A stretch of DNA of 44,391 bases from Rhodoblastus sp. (GTDB taxonomy: Bacteria; Pseudomonadota; Alphaproteobacteria; Rhizobiales; Beijerinckiaceae): NCBI RefSeq assembly GCF_019449565.1, contig NZ_JAGRPM010000049.1:1-44391 (forward strand), in the 5' to 3' direction. This document shows positions 7,719 through 15,727 of this stretch, one piece after another (positions within the stretch are counted from its first letter, which is position 1; each line of letters begins with the position of its first letter). The position numbers and the translations under genes are program-made. A model generated the notes under the pieces. It was given only the letters and a program-made list of their open reading frames with translations, was not told where the DNA came from and did not search any database.

Positions 7719-8042
7719 TTCGGCCCCCGCTGCGAAGATCGCTTCTGACTCATTCGCGCGACCGTCAGCCTCGGGCGGCTTCCGTTTGCCGGGCGCGGCT
7801 CGGGCGTCTTGTTCGCCTGTCCGATGTGACAGGCGCGCACGGGCAGGTTCTCGTCCCCGATCCGCCGAGGCGATATCTGGGCCTGTGACCCCGCAATATT
7901 CTTAAGCGCGAGGTGTAAATCTTGATTTAAGGCCGCTCTGCCCCGTTCAAAACGGTTTTTGAGCGCTGTGCGCCATATTTGCGGCTCAAGTTTGTGCGTA
8001 TCATTCAATATTGGGCTGAATTTTGATCGCGGAGGTTGGACC
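7719..8042. other. Divergent promoter region between acyltransferase and XRE regulator
   Basis: This 324-base gap holds no convincing gene; minus-strand frames crossing it are antisense to the regulator. The right half is AT-richer. A perfect palindrome, TCAAAA-CGGT-TTTTGA, at 7947-7962 is a candidate operator for the adjacent XRE protein. GGAGG at 8031-8035 is the ribosome-binding site for the TTG start at 8043. Confidence 0.5.
7947..7962. promoter_or_regulatory. Palindromic operator candidate upstream of the XRE regulator
   Basis: Six-base perfect arms, TCAAAA and TTTTGA, are separated by four bases, about 80 bases before the regulator start. Small XRE proteins commonly bind dyads of this size in their own promoters. 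No binding evidence can be seen; this is inferred from position and symmetry. Confidence 0.35.
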
Positions 8043-8336
8043 TTGAGCGACAAACTCCTTTCTCCCGTACAATGCCGCATGGCGCGGGCCGGTCTTGGAC
8101 TCACGGCGGGGGCTTTGGCCGAGCGCGCCCATGTCTCCAAAGTGACTCTTTCCGATTTCGAACTGGGCAAACGTTCGCCGATGCCGCGCACGATCGCGGC
8201 GATCCGCACGGCGCTCGAACAAGCGGGCATGGAATTCATCGACGCCAATGGCGGCGGGGCAGGGGTGCGGCTGAGGGCGCCCGCATCGGACGCGATCATC
8301 TCGCTGGAAGACCTGAGCGCGGAAAACGACAACTAA
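8043..8336 (+). CDS. XRE-family helix-turn-helix transcriptional regulator
   Basis: The 97-residue product contains a Cro/CI helix-turn-helix at about residues 8-60: QCRMARAGLGLTAGALAERA, then HVSKVTLSDFELGKRSPMPRTIAAIRTALE. The tail (AGMEFIDANGGGAGVRL) is typical of short alphaproteobacterial XRE regulators of this type. The start is placed at TTG 8043 because a perfect GGAGG lies seven bases upstream; the longer frame from 7959 has no such site. It may bind the palindrome at 7947-7962. It precedes the CBS gene by 67 bases on the same strand. The regulon is unknown. Confidence 0.82.
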   Translation: MSDKLLSPVQCRMARAGLGLTAGALAERAHVSKVTLSDFELGKRSPMPRTIAAIRTALEQAGMEFIDANGGGAGVRLRAPASDAIISLEDLSAENDN

Positions 8337-8403
8337 CCGCCGCAAGGTTTTGACCGCCCGCTGATGCGCAAGGAGCGATAGAAGTCGCGACGAGGGGGGC
8401 AAA

Positions 8404-8832
8404 ATGACGACGATCCGGCAATTGCTAGACGAAAAAGGCGGCGATCTGGTCACCATCGGCCCGGACGCAAAGGTATTCGACGCCATCAAGGCCATGGCCG
8501 ACCGCAATATCGGCGCACTGGTCGTTGTGGAGGGCGGCCGGATGGTCGGGCTCATCACGGAGCGGATTTACGCGCGCGAGGTCGTGCTGAAGGGCCGGAC
8601 CTCGCCGACCACGCTGGTTCGCGAGGTGATGGCGAGCGATGTGCCCTACGCCCGGCCAGAGCAATCGGTCGAGGAAAGCATGGCGGTGATGACGCGCACG
8701 CGCTTCCGCCATCTGCCCGTCTTCGAGCGTGGCGAATTGATCGGGCTCATTTCGATGGGCGATCTCGTCAACGCCATCATCGGCCATCAGGAATTCACCA
8801 TCGAGCAATTGCTGCACTACATTCAGCGCTAG
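8404..8832 (+). CDS. CBS-domain protein (two CBS motifs)
   Basis: The 142-residue cytoplasmic protein is a stand-alone Bateman module. The first CBS motif (residues ~8-62) contains KVFDAIKAMADRNIGALVVV and GLITERIYAREV; the second (~72-130) contains SVEESMAVMTRTRFRHLPVF and GLISMGDLVNAI. These modules bind adenine nucleotides and sense energy state; single-module versions like this are common in alphaproteobacteria. The ribosome-binding site is GAGGGGG just upstream. The gene converges with the MFS gene so tightly that both stop codons share one CTAG (8829-8832). The partner protein is unknown. Confidence 0.9.
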   Translation: MTTIRQLLDEKGGDLVTIGPDAKVFDAIKAMADRNIGALVVVEGGRMVGLITERIYAREVVLKGRTSPTTLVREVMASDVPYARPEQSVEESMAVMTRTRFRHLPVFERGELIGLISMGDLVNAIIGHQEFTIEQLLHYIQR

Positions 8833-10061
8833 CTTCGATGCGACGCACCCAAGGCGGGCGCGCGCCAGCGCACCACGCCCAGCCCCAGCAGCGCGAGGGC
8901 GGTGAAGCCCGCGCCTGCGAGAAAGGTCGCCTGCGCCCCGGCCGCGTCCCATAGCGCCCCGGCCAGCACACTGGCCGCCAACAGGGCCAGTCCGCCGAGC
9001 AAGTTGAAAAGGCCAAACGCTGCGCCGCGCAGTTCAGCCGGGGCGGTGTCTGCGACAAGCGTGGCGAGCAACCCCTGCGTCAGGCCCATATGCAGCCCCC
9101 ACAGGATAATGCCGATCGTCACGCCCAAAAGCCCGTCCGAAAACGCCAGCCAGACATCCGCCGCGATCAGCAGGGCGAAGCCGATCAGCAGCACGTTGAT
9201 GCGGTTGGTCCGGTCGGACAACACGCCCGCCGGAAAAGCCGCGAGGGCGTAAACCACATTCATGACCACGAGCACCATCGGGATCAGGGCGAGGGGCAGG
9301 CCAACCATCTTCGCCCGCAGCACGAGAAACGCCTCGCTGAACCGCGCCAGGGCGAACAGCGTCGCCACCGCCACCACCAGCCAATAGCTCGGTCCGAGCT
9401 TTCGCAGCTCGTGCAAGCCGAGCGGAAAGCGAATCTTGCGTTGGCCGGCAGGGCGCTCCGGCTCATGCACGGCGAGCATCAGCAGGCCGACCGATAGGAA
9501 GGCCGGAATGACCGCCATCCAGAACACCGCCGTGAAGCTGCCGCCGGTGATCGCCATCAGCGCGATGGCGAGAGCTGGCCCGAGAAAGGCGCCGACGGTG
9601 TCCAGCGACTGACGCAGGCCGAAACTCGCGCCGCGCAGATGGGCGGGCGCGATGTCCGCGACCAGCGCGTCGCGCGGCGCGCCGCGAATTCCCTTGCCGA
9701 TGCGGTCGACGAAACGCGCCGCGACCACCCATCCGATGGTTCCGGCCAGCGGAAAGACCGGCTTGGTGATCGCGGCGAGACCATAGCCAATCACGGCGAG
9801 CAACTTGCGCTTGCCGAGCCAGTCGGAGATCGCGCCAGAGAAAATCTTGACGATCGAGGCCGTGGCTTCGGCGATCCCCTCGATGAGTCCCACAGCCGCC
9901 ATCGACGCGCCCATGGCCGTCACGAGATAGACCGGCAGCAGCGCGTGAATCATTTCCGATGAAACATCCATCAGCAGCGAGACGAAGCCGAGCGCCCAAA
10001 TGCCGGAGGGGATCTCCTTCAAACGCGCGAGGCCGCGCGCCACTGCCCCGGCCGGCTTCAA
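8829..10061 (-). CDS. MFS transporter
   Basis: A roughly 410-residue inner-membrane transporter of the major facilitator superfamily with about 12 hydrophobic segments. Typical loop-2 and loop-8 motifs are present: GAISDWLGKRKLLAVIGYG and GVLSDRTNRINVLLIG. DRIGKGIRGAPRDALVADI is characteristic of a subgroup often annotated as efflux proteins. The start is placed at TTG 10061, which overlaps the TGA stop of the upstream hydrolase gene; a GTG at 10043 is the alternative. Reading further upstream gives Arg/Gly/Pro-rich sequence antisense to nothing useful and is rejected. Substrate unknown. It is probably co-transcribed with the alpha/beta hydrolase. Confidence 0.85.
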   Translation of the reverse strand: MKPAGAVARGLARLKEIPSGIWALGFVSLLMDVSSEMIHALLPVYLVTAMGASMAAVGLIEGIAEATASIVKIFSGAISDWLGKRKLLAVIGYGLAAITKPVFPLAGTIGWVVAARFVDRIGKGIRGAPRDALVADIAPAHLRGASFGLRQSLDTVGAFLGPALAIALMAITGGSFTAVFWMAVIPAFLSVGLLMLAVHEPERPAGQRKIRFPLGLHELRKLGPSYWLVVAVATLFALARFSEAFLVLRAKMVGLPLALIPMVLVVMNVVYALAAFPAGVLSDRTNRINVLLIGFALLIAADVWLAFSDGLLGVTIGIILWGLHMGLTQGLLATLVADTAPAELRGAAFGLFNLLGGLALLAASVLAGALWDAAGAQATFLAGAGFTALALLGLGVVRWRAPALGASHRS

Positions 10062-10912
10062 GGCTTTGCCGCCGCCGCGCCGTCGAGATATTCGATCGCC
10101 TTTTGCAGCGCCTGAAGATCCTGCGGACGGGAGAGGCGATGGTCGCCGTCCTTGACGAGGGTGATGGTCGCCGGGTCCGAGGCGAGGCTCTCGACGAGAC
10201 GCATGGCGTGGCGCCAGGGAACATCCGGGTCCGCCATGCCCTGCAGGATCGACACCGGGCAATAAGTGCGGATTTTGCCGCCGAGCAGACTATTGGCCTT
10301 TCCGTCCTCGAACAGGGAGCGGGTCAGGGGATAGCCCTCGCCATAGTCGTTGGCCGGGCGCATCCAGACGCCCTCGCTTTCAATGGTCCGGCGCACGGCT
10401 GCCGGCAATTGCGGCCAGATCAGCGCCTCGGTGAAGTCCACCGCCGGCGCGATCAGGACCATGCCGGCGAGGCGGTCGGCTTCGCCGGCCTGCGCCAGCG
10501 CGCGGGCGAGCAGGAGCGCGATCCAGCCCCCCATTGAGGAGCCGACCACGATCTGCGGTCCTTTCGTGAGGGCGCGAAAGATGGCGAGCGCCTGTTCCGC
10601 CCATAGGCCGATGGTGGCGTCGGCGAAGTCGCCTTCCGATTCGCCATGGCCGGAATAATCGAAGCGCAGGCAGGCGCGGCCCTGAGTCTCGGCCAGCGAA
10701 TCGAGGAATTGGGCCTTGGTTCCGCGCATGTCCGAGCGAAAGCCGCCAAGCCAGACCAATCCAGGCGCGGCGTTTTCCCGGCGTGGCGGGCGGGCGAGCC
10801 AGGCGAGGCGCGGCGCGTCGGGGCCGGTGGAGAAAAAGCCGGTTTTTTGCGGGGCGGCGGCTTCTTGTGGGGCGATATGCGTCATTTCGCGAAGGGTCCG
10901 CGTCAGGTTCAT
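10058..10912 (-). CDS. Alpha/beta hydrolase (ABHD10/thioesterase-like)
   Basis: The 284-residue cytoplasmic hydrolase has the nucleophile elbow GSSMGG with Ser126, an acid in the MADPDVPW segment (about Asp228) and the catalytic His in the KDGDHRLSR block near residue 257. The GFRSDMRGTKA and FDYSGHGES segments are characteristic of the subgroup that includes the mitochondrial ABHD10 thioesterases/esterases. The substrate is not evident. It is the first gene of a minus-strand pair with the overlapping MFS gene. A perfect 9-bp hairpin sits directly in front of its start codon (10915-10936). An in-frame ATG at residue 10 is a less likely start. Confidence 0.85.
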   Translation of the reverse strand: MNLTRTLREMTHIAPQEAAAPQKTGFFSTGPDAPRLAWLARPPRRENAAPGLVWLGGFRSDMRGTKAQFLDSLAETQGRACLRFDYSGHGESEGDFADATIGLWAEQALAIFRALTKGPQIVVGSSMGGWIALLLARALAQAGEADRLAGMVLIAPAVDFTEALIWPQLPAAVRRTIESEGVWMRPANDYGEGYPLTRSLFEDGKANSLLGGKIRTYCPVSILQGMADPDVPWRHAMRLVESLASDPATITLVKDGDHRLSRPQDLQALQKAIEYLDGAAAAKP

Positions 10913-10914
10913 GT

Positions 10915-10936
10915 CTCCGCGCCGGTCGGCGCGGAG
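10915..10936 (-). promoter_or_regulatory. GC-rich hairpin immediately before the hydrolase start codon
   Basis: On the minus strand CTCCGCGCC-GACC-GGCGCGGAG forms a perfect nine-base-pair stem ending two bases before ATG 10912. The only purine-rich ribosome-binding sequence (GGAG) is in the 3' arm, so folding would hide it and the start codon. This could limit translation or act as a temperature-dependent switch. The role is inferred. Confidence 0.45.
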
Positions 10937-11012
10937 ATCATTCGGTCATTTTTCAAAGCCCGATGATATAGAGTGCCGATAATGATTCGTCGTTTGTAAT
11001 GCGGGAGCCGGC

Positions 11013-12182
11013 ATGACGCCATGGGGCGTGGAAGGCGAGGTTGACAGCCAGGCCCTGTTCGGCCGCACGATACTCCAGATCGTTCCGGCGCTCGACGCCA
11101 GCGCGCTCGCCTGCGTCGAGGTCGCGGCGAGCCTAGCGGAGGCCGGCGCGCGCGCCCTGGTTGCCGGCGCGCCCGGGCGGCTGGCGAGCGAGTTGCAGGC
11201 GCGCGGCGGCATTTTCGTTCCCATCGCGGCGGCGACGCTCAATCCCTGGCGCTCCTGGCTCAACCGGAGGAAGCTGGCGCGTCTGGCGCTGCGCGAAGGC
11301 GTCGAGCTGATCCATGTTCATGCCGGCGCCAGCGCGCGCGCCGCGCTCCATGCGGCGAAACAGGCGCGTGTCCCTCTGGTGGCCGATTACGAGCCGGGGC
11401 AGGATTCCGCCGCGCTCGACGCCAATTCGCTGATTTTCTACTCGCGCGCCGAAATGGAAGAGGCGGTCGCGCGCCAGCCGAACCTGGCCGCGAGGGCCTT
11501 TCGCGGCTTGCGCGGAGTGGACCTGCGCCAGTTTTCGTCCGAGGCGGTCGATTGCGCGCGCGTTCGCCGCTTGCGCGATGCGCTGGGCGTGAAGCCGCAT
11601 GTCAGGCTGGTCATCGCCGTCGGCCTGCCACCGGAACGCCGCCAGATGTTTCTCGCCGCGGCGGCCCAGCTCAAGGCCAAGGGCTTTTTCGGCAATGAGA
11701 CGCAGGACGCCCGTTTCATCTGGCTGCGGGGCGAGGGCGAAGAGGCCTCCGACGCCTTCGACGCCGAGGTCGCGCGACTTGGCCTTGGCGGCTATGTGTT
11801 GCAAAGCGACTGGCCGGACCGCGCCGCCGCCTGCCTTGCGGCGGCCCTCGTGGTCGCGCCTGCGGGCGCGCCGACGCTGTGCATCGAGGCCCAGGCGCTT
11901 GGCGCCCCTCTCGCGGTCTTGCAGACGTCCGGCGGGGCGGGCGTGGTCGAAGAAATTTGCGCGCCGCCGCAGGTTGAGCCGGCGCAGCGAACGGGCTGGC
12001 TGATTCCGCCGGGACCGCCTGCGGGCCTCATCCGCGCGGTCGAGGACGCCACGCGGCTTGGCGCGACGGCGCGGGAAAACCTCGTCCATCACGCCCGCGC
12101 CCACGCCCGGAACTTCTCGTCGGAGCGCATGAACGCCTTGACGCTCGCCATCTACGCCCGACACTTCGGCGCGGGCGAGTAG
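11013..12182 (+). CDS. Glycosyltransferase, GT-B fold (GT4-like)
   Basis: The 389-residue product has a two-domain GT-B layout. The N-terminal half has RTILQIVPALDASALACVEVAASLAEAGARALV, the Rossmann acceptor domain typical of group 1 transferases, with HVHAGASARAALHAA further on. The C-terminal half includes a GAPTLCIEAQALGAPL segment, equivalent to the EPFGxxxxEA nucleotide-sugar site but degenerate. The usual E-x7-E pair is only partly kept (IEAQALGAPLAV), so activity is uncertain. No sugar-biosynthesis genes lie nearby. The start at ATG 11013 has only a modest GGGAG upstream. Confidence 0.7.
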   Translation: MTPWGVEGEVDSQALFGRTILQIVPALDASALACVEVAASLAEAGARALVAGAPGRLASELQARGGIFVPIAAATLNPWRSWLNRRKLARLALREGVELIHVHAGASARAALHAAKQARVPLVADYEPGQDSAALDANSLIFYSRAEMEEAVARQPNLAARAFRGLRGVDLRQFSSEAVDCARVRRLRDALGVKPHVRLVIAVGLPPERRQMFLAAAAQLKAKGFFGNETQDARFIWLRGEGEEASDAFDAEVARLGLGGYVLQSDWPDRAAACLAAALVVAPAGAPTLCIEAQALGAPLAVLQTSGGAGVVEEICAPPQVEPAQRTGWLIPPGPPAGLIRAVEDATRLGATARENLVHHARAHARNFSSERMNALTLAIYARHFGAGE

Positions 12183-12251
12183 GCGGGGCGGCAAGAGCGT
12201 GATTTTGAGGGGGATTTACGCCTGATTCGCGCGACAACAGCAATTGTGCAA

Positions 12252-12280
12252 TTGACTTTACTGCGCTTTATCACAATTTA
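12252..12280 (+). promoter_or_regulatory. Candidate sigma-70-type promoter of infC
   Basis: TTGACT (12252-12257) is followed after 17 bases by AATTTA (12275-12280). The region is AT-rich against GC-rich surroundings and lies 168 bases before the infC start. Transcription would begin near 12287, just before the terminator-like hairpin. Confidence 0.45.
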
Positions 12281-12293
12281 GGCTATGGTTGGT

Positions 12294-12321
12294 CCCCGCG
12301 ATCTCGGTCGCGGGGGTTTTT
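12294..12321 (+). terminator. Terminator-like hairpin in the infC leader (possible attenuator)
   Basis: CCCCGCGA-TCTCGG-TCGCGGGG is a perfect eight-base-pair stem, followed by G and five T residues. It is a good intrinsic terminator by shape. It could end the glycosyltransferase transcript 110 bases downstream of that gene. Because a promoter-like sequence lies before it and infC after it, it may instead act as a transcription attenuator for infC. Confidence 0.6.
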
Positions 12322-12447
12322 GCCGTAGCTGTCATTTTCCCAAGTTCCGAGAGGAACGCCGACCGCGCCAAACGCGCGGCCGCTTGCTCAGTTTCCGGTC
12401 TTGACCTCATTTCCCGGTCTTCTGACCCTTTCCAAGGAGAACACGCC

Positions 12448-12987
12448 ATTCGCCGTCCCATGAAAGCCCCCCCGGTTCCGCAGAAGGAGGGACCTCGCAC
12501 CAACCGGGAGATTCGAGTCCGCGAGGTTCAGCTGATCGATTCGGAAGGCCAGAATCGCGGCGTCGTCGATATTGCCGAAGCCTTGAGCCTGTCCGAGGAG
12601 CAGGGCCTCGACCTGGTCGAGATCGTGCCCAACGCCGAACCGCCGGTCTGCAAGATCCTCGATTACGGCAAATATCGTTTCACCGAGCAGAAGAAGGCCG
12701 CCGAGGCCCGCAAGCGGCAGAAGATCGTCGAGATCAAGGAAATCAAGCTCCGTCCGGGCATTGACGACCATGACTACGACACCAAGATGAAGGCCGTCCG
12801 TCGCTTCTTCGAAGAAGGCGACAAGGTCAAGTTCGTCCTGCGCTTCCGTGGCCGCGAAATGGCCCATCAGGAACTCGGCTTCAAGGTTCTGGAGCGCGTC
12901 AAGGCGGAAACCCTCGGCCTTGCCAAGATCGAGCTGGAGCCTTCGATGGAAGGCCGCCAGATGATCATGATCCTGGCGCCAAAATAA
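12448..12987 (+). CDS. infC: Translation initiation factor IF-3, ATT start
   Basis: IF-3 binds the 30S subunit, prevents premature 50S joining and proofreads start-codon choice. The 179-residue product has the N-domain ([51 protein letters not shown]), a Lys/Arg-rich linker ([13 protein letters not shown]) and the C-domain ([35 protein letters not shown]). The start is placed at ATT 12448 because AAGGAG lies eight bases upstream. The first in-frame ATG (12460) is 20 bases from that site, and upstream in-frame starts have none. A rare AUU start is the known autoregulatory device of infC: IF-3 discriminates against its own message. Confidence 0.95.
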   Translation: MRRPMKAPPVPQKEGPRTNREIRVREVQLIDSEGQNRGVVDIAEALSLSEEQGLDLVEIVPNAEPPVCKILDYGKYRFTEQKKAAEARKRQKIVEIKEIKLRPGIDDHDYDTKMKAVRRFFEEGDKVKFVLRFRGREMAHQELGFKVLERVKAETLGLAKIELEPSMEGRQMIMILAPK

Positions 12988-13084
12988 ACGCCTGAAAGCC
13001 CTTTCCGCTCAGGTGCTTGCGTGAGCTGCGCCGTTGGTTCATCCTGTCCGTCCGGCTGCTTCGGGCCGCCGGACGGGGGAAACC

Positions 13085-14398
13085 ATGACGCAGACAATTG
13101 CGCAAGAAAAAATCGATCCGGCGCGGCTCAAGGCCATCGTCGTCGGCTCGCTCGGCAATCTCGTCGAATATTACGACTTTTACGTCTACGCCGCCTTCTC
13201 GCTCTATTTCGCGCCCTCCTTCTTTCCCGGCACGGACCCGATCGCGCAGATGCTGGCCTCGGCGGGCGTTTTCGCGCTCGGCTTCTTCATGCGCCCGGTT
13301 GGTGGCTGGCTGTTCGGCTATATCGGCGACCAATATGGCCGGCGCATCTCGCTGATGCTATCGGTCCTGATGATGTGCGGCGGCTCGCTGGTGATCGCGC
13401 TGACCCCCGTCTATGCCCAGATCGGGGTCTGGGCGCCGGTAATGCTCGTGATGGCCCGCCTCGTTCAGGGCCTGAGTCTTGGCGGCGAATATGGCGCCAG
13501 CGCAACCTATGTCGCGGAAATGGGCGATTCCGGCCGGCGCGGCTTCTACTCAAGCTTTCTCTATGTAACGCTGATCGGCGGCCAGCTCGGCGCGCTCGCT
13601 GTCTTGCTGATCCTGCAAAATCTCGTGCTGACGCCGGAGCAATTGCGCGCCTTCGGCTGGCGCATTCCCTTCTTCATCGGGGCGGCCCTCGCGCTATTCG
13701 CGCTGTGGATGCGGCGCGATCTCGAAGAAACCCAGGCCTTCCAGAACGCCAAGGCGAAGGGCCACGAGACGGGGCTGCGGGCGCTCTGGTCGCATCGCCG
13801 CGAAGTGCTGATCGTCATCGGCCTCACCATGGGCGGCACGCTCGCCTTCTATGTCTATACAATCTACATGCAGAAATTCCTGAAGCTGACCGTGGGGCTG
13901 ACGGATGCGCAAAGCACCTGGGTCAGCGCCGCTTCGCTGATCTTCGCGCTGTGCCTGCAGCCGATCTATGGCGCACTCTCGGACCGCGTCGGCCGCCGCC
14001 CGGTCCTCCTCGCCTTCGGCATTCTGGGCACGTTCGGCACGGTTCCGCTGATGACGGCCTTGTCGCATGCGAAGGGGCCCTGGGAGGCCTTTTTCTTTGT
14101 CGCCATCGGTTGGATCATGACCGCGCCCTATACGTCGATCAACGCGGTGGTGAAGGCCGAACTTTTTCCGGCCGCCCTGCGCGCGACCGGCGTCGGCCTG
14201 CCCTATGCTTTGGCGGTGTCCTTCTTCGGCGGCACGGCGGAATATATCGCGCTCTGGTTCAAGCAGCAGGGCATGGAGAGCGGCTTCTATTATTACGCCA
14301 GCGGCGTCATTTTTTGCTCGCTGCTGGTCTATTTCTTCCTGCCCGATACGAAGAAGACCTCCGTGCTCGACCGTGAGGCGATGGAGGTGCTGGAATAG
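13085..14398 (+). CDS. MFS transporter, metabolite:H+ symporter (MHS) family
   Basis: The 437-residue inner-membrane protein belongs to the MHS branch, which includes alpha-ketoglutarate, proline/betaine and citrate symporters. Family motifs are clear: GSLGNLVEYYDFYVYAAFS in TM1, FFMRPVGGWLFGYIGDQYGRR in loop 2-3, ARLVQGLSLGGEYGASATY in TM4-5 and GALSDRVGRRPVLLAFG in loop 8-9. The start ATG 13085 has GGGGGA just upstream; a GTG at 13034 is less likely. It lies between infC and rpmI, where most relatives have no such gene. A 9-bp hairpin (13048-13076) precedes it. The exact substrate is not resolvable. Confidence 0.9.
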   Translation: MTQTIAQEKIDPARLKAIVVGSLGNLVEYYDFYVYAAFSLYFAPSFFPGTDPIAQMLASAGVFALGFFMRPVGGWLFGYIGDQYGRRISLMLSVLMMCGGSLVIALTPVYAQIGVWAPVMLVMARLVQGLSLGGEYGASATYVAEMGDSGRRGFYSSFLYVTLIGGQLGALAVLLILQNLVLTPEQLRAFGWRIPFFIGAALALFALWMRRDLEETQAFQNAKAKGHETGLRALWSHRREVLIVIGLTMGGTLAFYVYTIYMQKFLKLTVGLTDAQSTWVSAASLIFALCLQPIYGALSDRVGRRPVLLAFGILGTFGTVPLMTALSHAKGPWEAFFFVAIGWIMTAPYTSINAVVKAELFPAALRATGVGLPYALAVSFFGGTAEYIALWFKQQGMESGFYYYASGVIFCSLLVYFFLPDTKKTSVLDREAMEVLE

Positions 14399-14423
14399 GC
14401 GGAGGGGGCGTCAGCCAAAGACC

Positions 14424-14726
14424 TCAGCCAAGACCGCCGCCGGTTTCCTCGGTCCAGCGCATCCACGCCCAGCGCAAGCCCAGGACGAGGATTGAGCCCA
14501 GAAAGGCGGCGAGGAGGTCGCGCGCCGAAATGGACACCTTGTCCAGGTTGGGCAGGAGGTTCAGCAATTCGAAAAATGCGCCGCCGACAATGGCGCCGGC
14601 GCAGCCCAGCGCCAGATTGGAGAACAGGCCGAAGCCGGCCCTTTGCCAGGTGATGAGGCGGCCGGCCAAAGTGCCGCCGATCAGGCCGACGACGATCCAG
14701 GTGACGAGATTGGCGAGCGTGAACAT
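14424..14726 (-). CDS. GlsB/YeaQ/YmgE-type small membrane protein
   Basis: The 100-residue integral membrane protein has three hydrophobic segments with Gly-rich small-residue motifs: VTWIVVGLIGGTLAGRLI, LALGCAGAIVGGAFF and LLAAFLGSILVLGL. This layout matches the transglycosylase-associated/YeaQ family, which is stress-related and of unknown biochemistry. It is slightly longer than most members. It is read against the flanking MFS and rpmI genes, so it must have its own promoter in the 280-base gap to its right. Confidence 0.7.
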   Translation of the reverse strand: MFTLANLVTWIVVGLIGGTLAGRLITWQRAGFGLFSNLALGCAGAIVGGAFFELLNLLPNLDKVSISARDLLAAFLGSILVLGLRWAWMRWTEETGGGLG

Positions 14727-14844
14727 GGCGGCTTCCTCAACTTGACCCCGGCGGTCGGTCCATCATGGCCATCGCCTTGGCTTCGTCAATGTGGCGCGGG
14801 CCGTCTCGATGAAGCGCCGCGCTTTATTGGGACCGTCATGCCCC

Positions 14845-14873
14845 TTGCCAAAACCGCCCTTTTGCCCTTATAA
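14845..14873 (+). promoter_or_regulatory. Candidate sigma-70 promoter of rpmI-rplT
   Basis: TTGCCA (14845-14850), a 17-base spacer and TTATAA (14868-14873) form a good housekeeping promoter. Transcription would start near 14880, giving a leader of about 127 bases before rpmI, long enough for a ribosomal-protein autoregulatory structure. No known leader fold was identified by eye. Confidence 0.6.
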
Positions 14874-15006
14874 GCGCCGCTTCGATCCGCCCGGCCAGTT
14901 AGGGCTGCCGTGGCGGGTTGTTTCGCTCGTTCAAGAGACGAAGGGCCGCAAGGCCGCAGCGCGGCAGGTCGAAAGATCTTACGCCGCCAGACTAAGAGAG
15001 AGCAAA

Positions 15007-15207
15007 ATGCCCAAGTTGAAGACCAAGTCCGGCGCGAAAAAGCGCTTCAAGATCACCGGCACCGGCAAGGTGGTTTACGCCCAGCGCGGCAAGCGCCACG
15101 GCATGATCAAACGCACGAACAAGCAGATCCGGAACCTTCGCGGCACCAACGTCATGTTCAAGACGGATGGCGACAACGTGAAGAAGTATTTCCTGCCCAA
15201 CGGCTGA
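15007..15207 (+). CDS. rpmI: 50S ribosomal protein L35
   Basis: The 66-residue, strongly basic protein has the standard L35 sequence features: [22 protein letters not shown] at the N-terminus, then [21 protein letters not shown] and a short C-terminal VKKYFLP. L35 is a late-assembling component of the large subunit. The start follows AGAGAG, and longer upstream frames are leader sequence. rplT follows after 46 bases, as in most bacteria. Confidence 0.98.
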   Translation: MPKLKTKSGAKKRFKITGTGKVVYAQRGKRHGMIKRTNKQIRNLRGTNVMFKTDGDNVKKYFLPNG

Positions 15208-15253
15208 GCCTTCCCAGCCTTTCTGCTCATTTCAACGTTTTCGGAGATCATCC

Positions 15254-15619
15254 ATGGCTCGCGTCAAACGCGGCGTCACTTCGCACGCCAAGCACAAGAA
15301 AGTTTTCAAGGCCGCCAAGGGCTTCTATGGCCGCCGCAAGAACACCATCCGCGCCGCCAAGGCCGCCGTCGACAAGTCGATGCAATATGCGACCCGCGAC
15401 CGCCGCGCCAAGAAGCGCACAATGCGCGCCCTGTGGATCCAGCGCCTCAACGCCGCCGTGCGTGAATTCGGCCTGACCTACAGCCGCTTCATCGACGGTC
15501 TCGCCAAGTCGGGCGTCGAAGTTGACCGCAAGGTTCTGTCGGAACTGGCCATTTCCGAGCCGGCCGCCTTCAAGGCGATCGTCGAAAAGGCCAAGGCCGC
15601 GCTGCCGGCCGCCGCCTGA
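15254..15619 (+). CDS. rplT: 50S ribosomal protein L20
   Basis: The 121-residue basic protein carries the L20 hallmarks: [30 protein letters not shown], then [23 protein letters not shown] and [27 protein letters not shown]20 binds 23S rRNA early in 50S assembly and in several bacteria represses its own operon by binding the mRNA leader. The gene is followed 21 bases later by a strong intrinsic terminator, so the rpmI-rplT unit ends here and pheS is likely transcribed separately or by readthrough. Confidence 0.98.
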   Translation: MARVKRGVTSHAKHKKVFKAAKGFYGRRKNTIRAAKAAVDKSMQYATRDRRAKKRTMRALWIQRLNAAVREFGLTYSRFIDGLAKSGVEVDRKVLSELAISEPAAFKAIVEKAKAALPAAA

Positions 15620-15640
15620 GGCGCCAAGCGTCTTCCTTTC

Positions 15641-15669
15641 AAAGCCCGCCAGCGATGGCGGGCTTTTTT
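15641..15669 (+). terminator. Intrinsic terminator after rplT
   Basis: AAAGCCCGCC-AGCGAT-GGCGGGCTTT forms a ten-base-pair stem continuing into a run of T residues (GCTTTTTTG). It lies 21 bases after the rplT stop and before pheS. Confidence 0.9.
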
Positions 15670-15727
15670 GCTTTGCCTTGCCGCTCCCGCGTGGCATTAC
15701 CCGTGCACGAATTCGCCGGAAATTTTC

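Noticed and set aside
7715..8332. Minus-strand frame across the XRE regulator and its upstream region
   Set aside because: It is antisense to the helix-turn-helix gene with a good ribosome site and lacks any domain.
10058..10262. N-terminal extension of the MFS gene to 10262
   Set aside because: The extra 67 residues are Arg/Gly/Pro-rich, overlap the hydrolase gene entirely and contain no membrane segment. A TTG overlapping the hydrolase stop is more likely.
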